Positions 55,600-64,000 of a DNA stretch of 64,000 nucleotides are shown here, piece after piece. The translations under genes and the position numbers were made by a program. Where the stretch lies: contig JAJYZB010000003.1 of NCBI GenBank assembly GCA_021800275.1, positions 206,107 through 270,106 of the forward strand, given 5' to 3'. How positions within the stretch are numbered: the stretch's first letter is position 1; every line of letters begins with the position of its first letter. Under the pieces are notes generated by a model. The model saw only the letters and a program-made list of their open reading frames with translations, searched no databases and was not told the origin of the DNA. This stretch comes from a bacterium. Its GTDB lineage: Bacteria > Vulcanimicrobiota > JABDET01.

Positions 55600-56973
55600 T
55601 TATTTCCCAATGCAAAATTCCGAAAAAATCTTGTCAATCAAATCTTCTGTATAATTGTCACCTGTAATCTCTCCTATTGTTTCCACTGCCCCTCTTAAAT
55701 CAACAGCGACTAAATCTAAAGGATAATTCTTTTGAAGAGTTTCCAGAGCTTCTCTTAAAAATCCTAAGGATTTTTCTAAACAAGCTTGATGTCGAACTTG
55801 GGTAATCATAGGGGTATCAGAATGGATTCTCCCCTGCATCAAAAGCTCCGCAATTTTTTCCTCCAATAGTTCAATTCCCTTATTTTGCAAGGCAGAAACA
55901 CATACTATCTCACCCTGATAAATCTCGCGGATTTTCCGAATACTGAATAAACCACGCAGATCGCTTTTATTCAGCACGGCTATTCCTTGCTTTCCCTGCG
56001 CTAAAGTCAACAACTCTAAATCATAAGATTCAAGTTGGCGAGATTGATCCAAAACAACTAGAACCAGATCGCCTTTTGCAAGAGCTTCCTTGGATCGAGA
56101 AACACCAATCTGTTCGACAACATTCCGCGTATTTCTAAGTCCTGCGGTATCAATCAATCTGACAGGAATTCCTTTAATATCTGTCCACTCTTCCAGAAAA
56201 TCTCTTGTGGTACCTGGAATATGTGTCACAATTGCTCTTTGTTCCCGCAGCAAAGCATTGAACAAGGAAGATTTTCCCACATTGGGTTTGCCAGCAATAA
56301 CAGCGGATACACCATCTTTTAAAATTTTACCTGAACTCGCTGTTTTTAAAAGCTCTTGGATCTGCCCAATTACACCTAAAATATCGGCTCTAAGATCTTG
56401 CACGCTGATCTCCGGAACCTCTTCTTCAGGAAAATCAATTCCTGCTTCAACTGGCGAAAGAATCGCTAAAATTTTTGATCGAATTTCTTTTAAAAATCCT
56501 CCTAATTTCCCTTCCAGCTGCTGAACTGCCACCGTCAAAGCGGAAGAAGTTTTGGCTTTCACTAATTGGGCAACAGCTTCTGCCTGGCTCAAATCTAGTT
56601 TTCCATTTAAAAAAGCTCGTTTTGTGAATTCCCCTTTTTCAGCCAGGCGGCAGCCCGATCTGAGAAAGGACTGCAGAATTTTAGACAACAGCAAAGGATT
56701 CCCATGGGCGCTCACTTCGATCACATTTTCTCCCGTATAAGAGTGGGGAGATCTCATAACTGCACACATGACTTCATCCAAAGTTTCGCCTGTTTCAGGA
56801 ACAATTAATCGCCCATAAAAAATCCGATGAGATTTTGCTTTCAACAGATCCAGCTTTCCTTTAAAATACCTGGCAGCCACCGAAATAGCGTCTTTCCCGC
56901 TCAGTCGAATCATTCCTAGTCCACCCTCACCAGAAGGAGTAACCAGAGCACAAATGGTGTCGAATTTTTCCAT
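55600..56973 (-). CDS. mnmE: tRNA modification GTPase
   Basis: A 457-residue GTPase. The N-terminal folate-binding domain holds [10 protein letters not shown]; the inserted G domain has [15 protein letters not shown] (G1), [12 protein letters not shown] (G2), DTAGLRN (G3) and LNKSD (G4); the C-terminal helical domain ends CIGK, the canonical catalytic tail. It works with MnmG on wobble uridine. The gene is complete and in standard order. Confidence 0.95.
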   Translation of the reverse strand: MEKFDTICALVTPSGEGGLGMIRLSGKDAISVAARYFKGKLDLLKAKSHRIFYGRLIVPETGETLDEVMCAVMRSPHSYTGENVIEVSAHGNPLLLSKILQSFLRSGCRLAEKGEFTKRAFLNGKLDLSQAEAVAQLVKAKTSSALTVAVQQLEGKLGGFLKEIRSKILAILSPVEAGIDFPEEEVPEISVQDLRADILGVIGQIQELLKTASSGKILKDGVSAVIAGKPNVGKSSLFNALLREQRAIVTHIPGTTRDFLEEWTDIKGIPVRLIDTAGLRNTRNVVEQIGVSRSKEALAKGDLVLVVLDQSRQLESYDLELLTLAQGKQGIAVLNKSDLRGLFSIRKIREIYQGEIVCVSALQNKGIELLEEKIAELLMQGRIHSDTPMITQVRHQACLEKSLGFLREALETLQKNYPLDLVAVDLRGAVETIGEITGDNYTEDLIDKIFSEFCIGK

Positions 56974-56981
56974 GCCGCGGT

Positions 56982-57695
56982 TCAGAGTTCGCGAGAAGAA
57001 GTAGATCTAAAAGAAGTTGAGCGAGAATGCTGTCCAGGGCGAGATCTTGCACCTCTGCCAGATTTATCTTTTGCTGACTCTTTTGGAGAGATCACGATTC
57101 TTCTTAAAGGCTCTTTCCCCTGGCTCCTGGTTGTCACGTAGGGATGATTCTGGAGAGCCATATGAATAATTCTTCGCTCATTAGGCAGCATAGGCTCTAA
57201 CGAAATCGAACGTCTTTCAGTCGAAGCTTTCTGTGCCATTTTTTCCGCTAAAATTTGGAGTGTCCGATCGCGCCGGGCTCGATATCCCTCTATATCTAAA
57301 GCGCAGCTCACCCTTTTCCCTTCCATTCCTTTATTCAAAATCACGTTTAAAAGAAATTGCAAAGCATTTAGAGTTTCCCCTCGATGACCTATTAAAATCC
57401 CCAGATCCTCCCCCGAGATTTCAAATCTCACATTGTCATCGGTCTTTGTAAAATCAACCATGCCTTTTAAATTTAAAATAGTCAAAACATTTTCTAACAA
57501 TTTCTGGGCTTTAGAAAGATCTGCTTCTTTGACAAAAAGTCGGATTTTAGCTGGTTTTGAGCCAAAGCCTAAAATCCCTGAACTGGGTTCTTCTAAAACT
57601 TCAACTTCCACCTCATCTCGTTGGGCCCCTAATATTTGAAGCCCCTGCTGAATTGCTTCTTCGACAGTTTTTGCGGTTTGTTCAGTCTCACGCAT
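56982..57695 (-). CDS. jag: Jag/SpoIIIJ-associated RNA-binding protein
   Basis: A 237-residue protein: Jag-N domain (TVEEAIQQGLQILGAQRDEV, then EEPSSGILGFGSKPAKI), a KH domain with VRFEISGEDLGILIGHRGET, and an R3H domain containing LEPMLPNERRIIHMALQ. The C-terminal tail is Arg/Ser-rich. The start is ATG 57695 after GGAGG; a longer frame reading into yidC is not used. It overlaps the yidC stop by eight bases. Confidence 0.9.
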   Translation of the reverse strand: MRETEQTAKTVEEAIQQGLQILGAQRDEVEVEVLEEPSSGILGFGSKPAKIRLFVKEADLSKAQKLLENVLTILNLKGMVDFTKTDDNVRFEISGEDLGILIGHRGETLNALQFLLNVILNKGMEGKRVSCALDIEGYRARRDRTLQILAEKMAQKASTERRSISLEPMLPNERRIIHMALQNHPYVTTRSQGKEPLRRIVISPKESAKDKSGRGARSRPGQHSRSTSFRSTSSREL

Positions 57696-58485
57696 TGACG
57701 GTTTTCCTCCTTTTGGTTCCACCTGGTTCAGGGGGTGGTTCAGGTATGTACACCTTGAAAAACACCCATTGATGAACATAAGAAAACAAGTTAAATGTTA
57801 ACCAGTATAAAATAAAAGCTGAAGGGAAATGCGAAAAGATAATGACAGAAATGATTGGCATCGTGAAGGTCATCATGGCTTGAGTGCTCTTTGTATTCGG
57901 GTCAGGGTTAGGCATGGCTTGCAGCCGAGAATACCCTAACATGCTGAAGCCATATAAAATTAATAATACCCAATCTGGCACTGCTAGACTGGTGGCTAAA
58001 AAGGGGAAACTAGGCTGATGATTAAAGCCAATGGCGCACACACCATGCCATGAAAAAATTCTATTTGCAAGGGATGGGAAAATTCTGTATAACTTTTCGG
58101 CATAAGAGCCAATCCACAAAAATCCAGCGTTTTTAAAATTGCCAATGTGGTCCTTAATAACATAATAAATTGCCCAAAGAATCGGGAACTGGAAAAGCAT
58201 AGAAAAAAAACACCCTGAAAATGGGTTTACTTTTCTAGAGCGCAAAAGCGCCAGAAATTCTTTATTCAATTCTTGGGGAGCACTTTTATACTTATCCTGC
58301 AGTCTCTTAATTTCTGGCTGCAAAACCTGCATTTCTTTCATGCTTTTAAACTGCTGGTTAGTAAAAGGAATCAGCGCTATCTTCGCAAGAAGCGCGAATA
58401 AAATGACTGCCACTCCCCAATTGTGGGTCAGGGTATAAAGATATCCTAATAAGGGGAAGAGCAGGTTCGCTATCCAGATTATCAT
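57688..58485 (-). CDS. yidC: Membrane protein insertase YidC (short form)
   Basis: A 265-residue Oxa1-type insertase with five membrane segments. NWGVAVILFALLAKIALIPF has the charged Lys region; the cytoplasmic KSMKEMQVLQPEIKRLQDKY is next, then MLFQFPILWAIYYVI. No large periplasmic domain is present, unlike Proteobacterial YidC. It helps insert membrane proteins with or without Sec. It follows yidD. Confidence 0.9.
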   Translation of the reverse strand: MIIWIANLLFPLLGYLYTLTHNWGVAVILFALLAKIALIPFTNQQFKSMKEMQVLQPEIKRLQDKYKSAPQELNKEFLALLRSRKVNPFSGCFFSMLFQFPILWAIYYVIKDHIGNFKNAGFLWIGSYAEKLYRIFPSLANRIFSWHGVCAIGFNHQPSFPFLATSLAVPDWVLLILYGFSMLGYSRLQAMPNPDPNTKSTQAMMTFTMPIISVIIFSHFPSAFILYWLTFNLFSYVHQWVFFKVYIPEPPPEPGGTKRRKTVNA

Positions 58486-58531
58486 GGTGCTATGTGCGAC
58501 TGTTTAAGGAATAATGTTTTCACGATAAGTT

Positions 58532-58744
58532 TCATTTTACCGGATCATAACCTCCCTTGTGGAAAGGATGACATTTCAATAACCTTGTTAAACTTAACAG
58601 TCCCCCTTTAAAAACTCCATAACTGCTGACAGCTTCTTTTGCATACGCCGAGCAAGTAGGAACAAACCTGCAAGTTGGCGGCTTATAAGGAGAAATATAT
58701 CTTCTATAAAATTCAATGATCCATAAAAAAAACTTTTTCATCAT
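58532..58744 (-). CDS. yidD: Membrane protein insertion efficiency factor
   Basis: A 70-residue Yid[21 protein letters not shown] and [13 protein letters not shown], then [18 protein letters not shown], the complete family pattern with its Cys trio. ATG 58744 starts inside the rnpA end, a common overlap. Confidence 0.93.
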   Translation of the reverse strand: MMKKFFLWIIEFYRRYISPYKPPTCRFVPTCSAYAKEAVSSYGVFKGGLLSLTRLLKCHPFHKGGYDPVK

Positions 58745-59044
58745 GCAGTAGTCCGCCCCTCTGGGCAAGAAGCAAGAATTCTTTTTTGAGAGCTTCGAAT
58801 CTGGCTTTTGCCCCCAACTCTTTTATATTAATAATTAAATCAAATCCTTCCTTGATTTTTCCCTTTTCTGCGCGAACAACCTCTTTGACTCTTCGTTTCA
58901 CGCGATTGCGCACCACGCTCTTTCCCACTTTTTTGCTGGTGGCGGTAGCAGCTCGCGTTACTCCTCCACCTCTAAAAAAAAACGAATCACCATAAGATCG
59001 CCAGAAATACTGCTTCCATGCTGATAAATTTTTTTAAAATCCAT
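58713..59044 (-). pseudogene. rnpA: Ribonuclease P protein component with apparent frameshift
   Basis: Two frames together make RnpA. ATG 59044 reads MDFKKIYQHGSSISGDLMVI up to a run of nine T (58982-58974, minus strand), after which that frame soon stops. In the next frame, RGGGVTRAATATSKKVGKSV then VVRNRVKRRVKEVVR (the RNR core) continues to DEKVFFMDH. One extra T would fuse them into 110 residues, the usual length. It is essential for tRNA 5' maturation, so a homopolymer sequencing error or translational slippage is more likely than true loss. It follows rpmH by one base (TAAGATG). Confidence 0.85.
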
Positions 59045-59045
59045 C

Positions 59046-59180
59046 TTATGCACTTAGGACTTTTCTCCCTTTAGCTCTTCTCCTTTTCAAAACTACTTTC
59101 CCGCCTTTACTACTCATTCGTTTTCGAAAGCCATGTTCTTTTTTTCTCGCTCTTTTTTTAGGTTGATAGGTTCTTTTCAT
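59046..59180 (-). CDS. rpmH: 50S ribosomal protein L34
   Basis: A 44-residue protein, [20 protein letters not shown] and then [20 protein letters not shown]: the universal L34 sequence. Start ATG 59180 has GGAGG close upstream. It leads the operon rpmH-rnpA-yidD-yidC-jag-mnmE-mnmG-rsmG away from dnaA, the classical origin arrangement. Confidence 0.97.
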   Translation of the reverse strand: MKRTYQPKKRARKKEHGFRKRMSSKGGKVVLKRRRAKGRKVLSA

Positions 59181-59477
59181 GAAACGCCTCCATCACGATA
59201 TAACTTACAAACTTATTCATTAGAGATTTGAGTTTCACAGCAAATTCCTGTCGAAAAAGGTGTTTATCATTTACAGAGTTTCCTGTACCAAGTCCCAAAC
59301 AAATTAAAAAATTCAACAAGACCCCACCAGAGTTCCTGCAACTTATCCACAGAAATTTTTTAAGCACTGTGGATAAGTTGATAACTCTAAAAAGGAAGCT
59401 CATGAGTTTAACGGAATTTTAAATCTACTTCACATTATTCAAAAATAATTATCCAAGAAAGGAGGATTTCTAATTTA
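59181..59477. other. rpmH-dnaA intergenic region, probable part of oriC
   Basis: This 297-base spacer holds no gene. It contains two perfect DnaA boxes in a 14-bp inverted repeat, AT-rich blocks (near 59300 and 59405-59445) and the divergent start regions of rpmH and dnaA. GGAGG (59462-59466) lies 11 bases before ATG 59478, a little far for a ribosome-binding site. Gene order and boxes make it the origin candidate with 60834-61035. Confidence 0.8.
59339..59380. promoter_or_regulatory. Pair of DnaA boxes as an inverted repeat
   Basis: TTATCCACA at 59343-59351 (plus) and the same box on the minus strand at 59368-59376 are both perfect consensus. The surrounding 14 bases on each side (CAACTTATCCACAG / CTGTGGATAAGTTG) form a perfect inverted repeat with a 14-base AT-rich centre. 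This may serve as a DnaA assembly or dnaA autoregulation site. Confidence 0.9.
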
Positions 59478-60833
59478 ATGTATGATTTTTCTTCTCAAAC
59501 TAACAAAGTAGAGATTTGGGCGCAGTGTCTATCAGCATTGAAAGAAAAACTGGGGACCCCTACTTTTGAAACCCTGTTTAAAACCAGTTACCCTGTTTCC
59601 CTTCAAAACAATTTATTGAAGGTAGCTGTTCCAAATAAATTTACAAAAGAACGAATTGAAACAAAATTCATCGCTCATGTTAAAGAAACGCTTTCTGAAA
59701 TGAAAGATGAAAAAGTTCAACTCGAATTTACGATTGACGAAACTTTAGAAACAGAAGATTGGGAAACAAAAACAAAAGAAATTCCTATTCAAAGAACCGG
59801 GTTTCCACAAAATTTTTTAAATCAAAAGTTTACTTTTGAGACTTTTGTTGTTGGAAATTCTAACCATTTAGCTTATGCGGCTGCTCAGGCTGTTGCAGAG
59901 GCTCCAGCAAAAGCTTATAATCCGTTTTTTATTTATGGAGGAGTAGGTCTTGGAAAAACACACTTAATTCATGCCATAGCTCATTATGTTTTAAAAAGGT
60001 CTCCTCATCTAAATGTCGTTTATCGCACCGCTGAAAAGTTCGGATTTGATGTCGTTAATTATATCCAAAAAAACTCTATTGACCAGCTTCATTCCAAATA
60101 TAGAAATGCTGACTTACTGCTTATTGATGACATTCAATTCATTATCGGAAGAGAGCGCACGCAGGAAGAATTTTTCCATACTTTCAACGCGCTCCACAGC
60201 GCATCAAAACAAATTGTTATTTCTAGCGACAGCCCTCCAAAACAACTTGCGCTTCTTGAGGACAGACTTAAATCTCGTTTTGAATGGGGCTTAATTGCAG
60301 ATGTTCAACCTCCTGATCTAGAAACCAGAGAGGCTATTTTAAGAAAAAAAGCTGAATTAGATCAAGTGCATATGCCAAATGATGTTATTTCATACATTGC
60401 AGAACGAGTCACTTCAAATATTAGAGAACTGGAAGGAACATTAAATCGAGTTATTGCTTTCTCCTCTCTCCACCGTCTGCCAGTGGACTTAGTTTCTGCT
60501 AAAGAAGCTTTAAAAGACATCCTACTATCCCCAACTCATCATCACCTTACTATCCCAATCGTTCAAAAAACTGTGGCAGACTACTTCAGCGTTTCTATTG
60601 AAGAATTAAAAGCGGCAAAAAGAGACCAGAGAGTTGTCAAACCTCGACAAATTGCCATGTATTTATGCAGAGAATTAATAGGCGCAAGTTTACCTCACAT
60701 TGGAGAAGAATTCGGACAACGAGACCACACCACTGTTCTGCATGCCTATCACAAAATTCAAAACGCAGCTGAGGATCCAGCTCTATCTGCTACTTTAAAA
60801 ACGCTAACTGAAAGGCTAAATCGAGCGGGATAA
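59478..60833 (+). CDS. dnaA: Chromosomal replication initiator protein DnaA
   Basis: A 451-residue initiator. Domain I spans residues 1-75 (IWAQCLSALKEKLGTPTFET), then a short linker; the AAA+ domain has GGVGLGKTHLIHAI (Walker A, ~154-161) and LLLIDDIQFI (Walker B). Domain IV ends with a DnaA-box helix-turn-helix, GQRDHTTVLHAYHKI. It binds the boxes on both sides and opens the origin. Complete. Confidence 0.97.
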   Translation: MYDFSSQTNKVEIWAQCLSALKEKLGTPTFETLFKTSYPVSLQNNLLKVAVPNKFTKERIETKFIAHVKETLSEMKDEKVQLEFTIDETLETEDWETKTKEIPIQRTGFPQNFLNQKFTFETFVVGNSNHLAYAAAQAVAEAPAKAYNPFFIYGGVGLGKTHLIHAIAHYVLKRSPHLNVVYRTAEKFGFDVVNYIQKNSIDQLHSKYRNADLLLIDDIQFIIGRERTQEEFFHTFNALHSASKQIVISSDSPPKQLALLEDRLKSRFEWGLIADVQPPDLETREAILRKKAELDQVHMPNDVISYIAERVTSNIRELEGTLNRVIAFSSLHRLPVDLVSAKEALKDILLSPTHHHLTIPIVQKTVADYFSVSIEELKAAKRDQRVVKPRQIAMYLCRELIGASLPHIGEEFGQRDHTTVLHAYHKIQNAAEDPALSATLKTLTERLNRAG

Positions 60834-61035
60834 AAGATGGAAAAATTGCTGACAAAGATGTGGAAAAAGAATGGAAAAATTGCTTCTTCAAAAATGTGGA
60901 AAGTTCTTCTGCTTTTTATGCACATTTTATCAAACTTGTTTTTCGGCTTATTTAAACTCCAAATTGATGTTTTCCACAAAATTAACATGCTTAATAATAA
61001 TAAATATTATTTAAATATAAAGGAGGTATTATATT
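60834..61035. promoter_or_regulatory. dnaA-dnaN spacer with DnaA-box variants and AT-rich tract
   Basis: Variant boxes with one mismatch occur: TTTTCCACA on the minus strand (60859-60867) and on the plus strand (60970-60978), and CTTTCCACA on the minus strand (60895-60903). The last ~50 bases (60982-61030) are nearly pure A/T with ATTATT-like repeats, a possible unwinding element, before GGAGG for dnaN. Together with the rpmH-dnaA spacer this looks like a bipartite origin. Confidence 0.65.
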
Positions 61036-62178
61036 ATGAAATTCACATGTGAGAAAAAACTTTTAGAAGGAGCACTTGCTCCTCTTTCGAGGATGGTCAG
61101 TCCTAAGGCTACTTTACCCATTCTTGAAAATATTTTATTGGATGCGGGAAAAGATGGTGTAAAATTAGCTGCCACTGACTTGGAAGTTGGAATGAAGACA
61201 TTTATTTCAGCAAAAGTGGATGAATCTGGATCAGTTACTGTCCCAGCTCGTTTGTTTTTTGAAGTGGTCAGTCATCTTGAAGAAAAATTAATTGAAATTG
61301 AGGTGGAATCTGGGAGCAGTGTGTTAGAGCTGAAAGGAGAAGGATTTAAATATCAATTCAATATTCTTAATTCTGATGAATATCCTGTTCTTCCTGAAAC
61401 GCCTGCAGAAAGTAAAATTACTTTAACTCAAAAAGTATTTAAAGAAGTTTTAAAAGAAACTCTTTTTGCCGCTGCTCCTATCAGAGAAGACAATCCTGTT
61501 CTAGCTGGGCTCCTGTTTAAACTTGATAAGGAAGTTTTGACAGTTGTAGCCTTAGATGGGTACCGTCTTGCCAAAAGGAATTTAAAAAACATTAAAAATT
61601 CTTTAACAAGAACTGTTATTGTCCCATCAAGAGGGCTCTCTGAATTGATAAAATTACTGCAGGATGTGGATGATACGGTCGAAGTTTACTTTGGAGAGCA
61701 TCAGATTGTTTTTAAACTCAATGAAACTATTTTATTTTCTAGATTATTAGAAGGTCAATTTCCTCAATTCGAGAGAGTTATTCCTGAAAAATCAGAAGTA
61801 ACTGTAAAAGTTGGAAAAGAAAATTTACTGCAGGCTCTTCGCAGGGCAAGCATTTTAGCGCTTGACAGAGAAAGCCCAAAACTGGTTAAATTGAATTTAA
61901 AAGGAAACAGAATAACCATTACCGCAAACACGCAAGATATTGGACAGGCATACGAAGAAGTCAAAGTTGAAACAGGCAAAAAAGCCGAAAAAGAAGAAGT
62001 GACAGTCGCTTTCAATGCTAAGTATTGGATTGATGCTTTGTCCACTTTAGATTTTGAAAAAATTCGTATTGAACTTGGCAGCTCGACAAATCCTGGAGTT
62101 CTAAAACCTGAAACAGGTGACGACTTTATTTATGTCGTTATGCCTGTTCGTACGGTAAGTGAATTAGTTAAAGTTTAA
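61036..62178 (+). CDS. dnaN: DNA polymerase III beta subunit (sliding clamp)
   Basis: A 380-residue clamp protomer. MKFTCEKKLLEGALAPLSRM opens it; PILENILLDAG and VTVPARLFFEVVSHL follow; three clamp domains and the end FIYVVMPVRT are present. It forms the dimer ring tethering polymerase. AAAGGAGGT precedes ATG 61036. dnaA-dnaN order is standard; recF is not next, being replaced by tRNA-Ser. Confidence 0.96.
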   Translation: MKFTCEKKLLEGALAPLSRMVSPKATLPILENILLDAGKDGVKLAATDLEVGMKTFISAKVDESGSVTVPARLFFEVVSHLEEKLIEIEVESGSSVLELKGEGFKYQFNILNSDEYPVLPETPAESKITLTQKVFKEVLKETLFAAAPIREDNPVLAGLLFKLDKEVLTVVALDGYRLAKRNLKNIKNSLTRTVIVPSRGLSELIKLLQDVDDTVEVYFGEHQIVFKLNETILFSRLLEGQFPQFERVIPEKSEVTVKVGKENLLQALRRASILALDRESPKLVKLNLKGNRITITANTQDIGQAYEEVKVETGKKAEKEEVTVAFNAKYWIDALSTLDFEKIRIELGSSTNPGVLKPETGDDFIYVVMPVRTVSELVKV

Positions 62179-62216
62179 AAGGCTTTCAGGAATTAAAGAG
62201 AGAAAACCTTAAAAAA

Positions 62217-62308
<92 letters not shown>

Positions 62309-62734
62309 CAAACACTCGCCAACAGGACTTGGTAAAAAAACTAATGCCATATTCCATATCACTGCTCTCCAATCAGTGAAGACAATAGATTGAATATATG
62401 GCGGCCTAAGATTTGACAAATTTCTTTTTCGGGGCGCGGCGGTCCAGCGTCTTTTGAAAGGAAAAAATTAAGCCATTCTTCTGAAGAGATAGGAGAATTT
62501 TTATTTTGAAAAAATTTCAGATTTTCATAACTTGCTAAATTTCTCATGACAATAAAAGCATAACAGGTTCACAGAAAAATATCCACTAAGAACAGCCTAA
62601 TGGAAAGTTAAACGCGAGTCGCCTAAATGCAATTAACCCGGATAAGGATTTGCAAATAGCATTTTGCGGATGATAAAAATCAAAATTTAAATTTAACCTG
62701 GTTATTTTTGTTTCATAAAACGGCGAATTTCATC
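62309..62734. other. Gene-poor stretch after tRNA-Ser
   Basis: I see no supported gene here. A 62-codon minus-strand ORF (62359-62547) has no ribosome-binding site or known motif. No direct repeat of the tRNA 3' end, integrase or terminator stands out. The stretch is AT-rich and leads into a broken ORF. Confidence 0.5.
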
Positions 62735-62963
62735 ATGGTTCCCTATCCTCATCTTCCTATTGCTGTGCGCAGTGGTACCAAAGGGTATATGACATGGGCA
62801 AACCATAAGACTGACCAATGTCCTTAACGTCACCCCCCCCCTTTACTGCTTAAACGGGGGAAACATCAATGCCTGGACAGCCCCGAATGAATTTCCAGGA
62901 GTTTATGTGGTCCACAATGGTGACCAGGGAACCCAATGCACTTATGGAACCTGGACATTTTAG
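62735..62963 (+). pseudogene. Broken ORF, tail of an unidentified secreted protein
   Basis: Two frames fit one protein: MVPYPHLPIAVRSGTKGYMT with WANHKTDQC stops at 62825-62827, and the next frame from about 62820 gives LNVTPPLYCLNGGNINAWTA, then EFPGVYVVHNGDQGTQCTYG and a TAG at 62961-62963. A run of nine C (62833-62841) lies at the break. The Gly/Asn/aromatic-rich composition suggests an extracytoplasmic domain, but I cannot name it. Confidence 0.35.
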
Positions 62964-62981
62964 GAGACATGCTGTGAAAAT

Positions 62982-63479
62982 CTAATGCTTTAGAAAAGCC
63001 CGCAGCATCCATGCCATTTTTTCATGTTTTTCCATGATGCCAGTTAGAAAATCACTGGTTCCCATATCATGGAAACGATTCAAACAGGTTTCTAAATCAG
63101 CGCGCAGCGATCGAATAATGGCTTCATGGTCTGACAACAAATTCGAAATCATGGTGCTGGCATCAGGATATTTTCCAGGTTCCTCTTTTAAGCGAGTCTG
63201 TTTTAAAAATTCAGTCATTGTGCCAAAAGCCTGTTCATTTAAAGCTCGCGCTCTTTCAGCCATATCATCTACCACATTATTCAGCTCCACATATTGAGCT
63301 TCGAAAAATTTATGAAGATCATTAAACTGTGGTCCAACAACATTCCAGTGGTAATTGCGGGTTTTAGTGTAAAGCACGTACTCATCCGAGAGAAGAGTAT
63401 TCAAAATAGAAGCAGATCCTTTTCTCTCTTCCTCTGAAAGTCCAATCTGTTTATCGTAATGGGCAGCATTTGTTTGCAT
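62982..63479 (-). CDS. dps: Dps family ferritin-like protein
   Basis: A 165-residue ferritin-like protein. KTRNYHWNVVGPQFNDLHKF has the ferroxidase His, and AQYVELNNVVDDMAERARAL the acidic ligands; the four-helix layout is standard. It stores iron and shields DNA from peroxide. The start follows GAGGAGG, under a strong promoter. A role beside SOD and OsmC in stress defence is likely, although the genes are scattered. Confidence 0.94.
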   Translation of the reverse strand: MQTNAAHYDKQIGLSEEERKGSASILNTLLSDEYVLYTKTRNYHWNVVGPQFNDLHKFFEAQYVELNNVVDDMAERARALNEQAFGTMTEFLKQTRLKEEPGKYPDASTMISNLLSDHEAIIRSLRADLETCLNRFHDMGTSDFLTGIMEKHEKMAWMLRAFLKH

Positions 63480-63516
63480 AATTTCCTCCTCATTCTTTAA
63501 ACCACTTTAACATTTT

Positions 63517-63545
63517 AATATATCACATTGTAAATAATTTGTCAA
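63517..63545 (-). promoter_or_regulatory. Promoter of dps
   Basis: On the minus strand, TTGACA (63545-63540) and TATATT (63522-63517) are 17 bases apart, with TG one base before the -10. This near-consensus promoter should be strong with the housekeeping sigma factor. Confidence 0.8.
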
Positions 63546-63618
63546 TACAAACTTTTAAAATTCAGGAGCGAAGAATGGTGAAAAATGATGATCCCCTCTT
63601 TTTGTCCGATCGCGAAAT

Positions 63619-64000
63619 TTAGAAATGGAAAGTGGTGGTTATATAGTACTGACGAAGGGTTTGGAATGCCTGGGCGCCGTACCTTCCATCAAGAGGGTTC
63701 CAATCGGGTGAATACGGATACCCTAGAACTGCTATGTCTCCGATATCTCCAGAATTTACGACAAGAGGGGTATCTCCATTCCATAAATTGAAGATCTGGA
63801 AAGTAACAGAAAAATTCTTGGACTGTTTGTAAGTAATAGCCAGATTCCCTGTTAAAACATTAGGGGACATGAGGGTATTAGGAAGCCCTTCATTAAGGGG
63901 ATTGTAATTGCCATTTGCTGGTATATCCACTGGACAGCCGGCTGGATTTAGAACGTTTCCATTTGCGCAAGCGGTCACAAGATTTGCGTAAATCGCCTGC
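63619..64000 (-). CDS. C-terminal part of a TonB-dependent receptor
   Basis: The frame runs off the right edge, leaving 126 residues. The last strands are typical of TonB-dependent outer-membrane receptors: VLTGNLAITYKQSKNFSVTF, then QIFNLWNGDTP, and the terminal YYITTTFHF ending in Phe, as needed for Bam insertion. The plug and most of the barrel are outside. The substrate cannot be told. It confirms an outer membrane. Confidence 0.8.
   Translation of the reverse strand, partial: QAIYANLVTACANGNVLNPAGCPVDIPANGNYNPLNEGLPNTLMSPNVLTGNLAITYKQSKNFSVTFQIFNLWNGDTPLVVNSGDIGDIAVLGYPYSPDWNPLDGRYGAQAFQTLRQYYITTTFHF

Noticed and set aside
62359..62547. 62-codon minus-strand ORF after tRNA-Ser
   Set aside because: No ribosome-binding site, no recognised domain; could be chance in AT-rich DNA.

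Overview
The window is a bacterial chromosome segment of moderate to low GC that contains the replication origin: rpmH-rnpA-yidD-yidC-jag-mnmE-mnmG-rsmG lie on the minus strand, facing dnaA-dnaN on the plus strand, with DnaA boxes on both sides of dnaA. Several genes indicate a diderm cell: a phosphoheptose isomerase (GmhA), a TonB-dependent receptor end, and lipoproteins. Other blocks have an order familiar from Gram-positive and related lineages: atpD-atpC-murA-mreB, tilS-hpt-ftsH, and a DUF5693 protein. I cannot name the phylum from sequence reading alone; an uncultured diderm lineage is a reasonable guess. SOD, Dps and leucine catabolism suggest an oxygen-exposed heterotroph.

Left part (1-7.7 kb): the tail of a probable HerA-type ATPase, a Phd/PIN toxin-antitoxin pair, a histone-deacetylase-family enzyme, an AbrB/PIN pair, the remains of an AlbA_2-type ATP-binding protein, then sbcD-sbcC. 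A decayed copy of the first ~45 bp of sbcD sits at 1046-1090, so the 2.4 kb in front of the intact sbcD looks like inserted or rearranged DNA.

7.8-21.4 kb: a zinc-ribbon protein, a micro-gene encoding a 14-residue lysine-rich peptide with a strong promoter and terminator, an RsbW-like kinase, a lipoprotein, a DUF5693 membrane protein, a Ni/Co transporter, aroA, a CHASE2 class III cyclase, a retropepsin-like protease, pirin, OsmC, a PLP decarboxylase and SOD. 21.5-29.2 kb: atpD-atpC-murA-mreB, an aminotransferase, an 8-oxoguanine-deaminase-like amidohydrolase and a GIN-domain lipoprotein.

29.3-34.7 kb: a leucine-degradation operon (carboxyltransferase, hydratase, biotin carboxylase, separate biotin carrier, HMG-CoA lyase). 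34.7-45.6 kb: a secreted unknown protein, lysC, then the tightly overlapped tilS-hpt-ftsH-(nuclease-like ORF)-hpt-zinc ribbon series, purA and a Xer recombinase. 45.6-53 kb: a YciO-type protein, moaA, a MogA-MoeA fusion, purQ-purS-purM, rpmB, alr and gmhA. 53-62.3 kb: a perfect parS site, the origin block, dnaN and tRNA-Ser. The right end holds a broken ORF, dps and the C-terminus of a TonB-dependent receptor.

Points most worth checking: the lysine-rich micro-gene, the duplicated sbcD start, an apparent frameshift in rnpA at an A9 tract, a split methylcrotonyl-CoA carboxylase alpha subunit, a nuclease-like protein inside the hpt-ftsH operon, and genes whose start codon lies about where transcription should begin.
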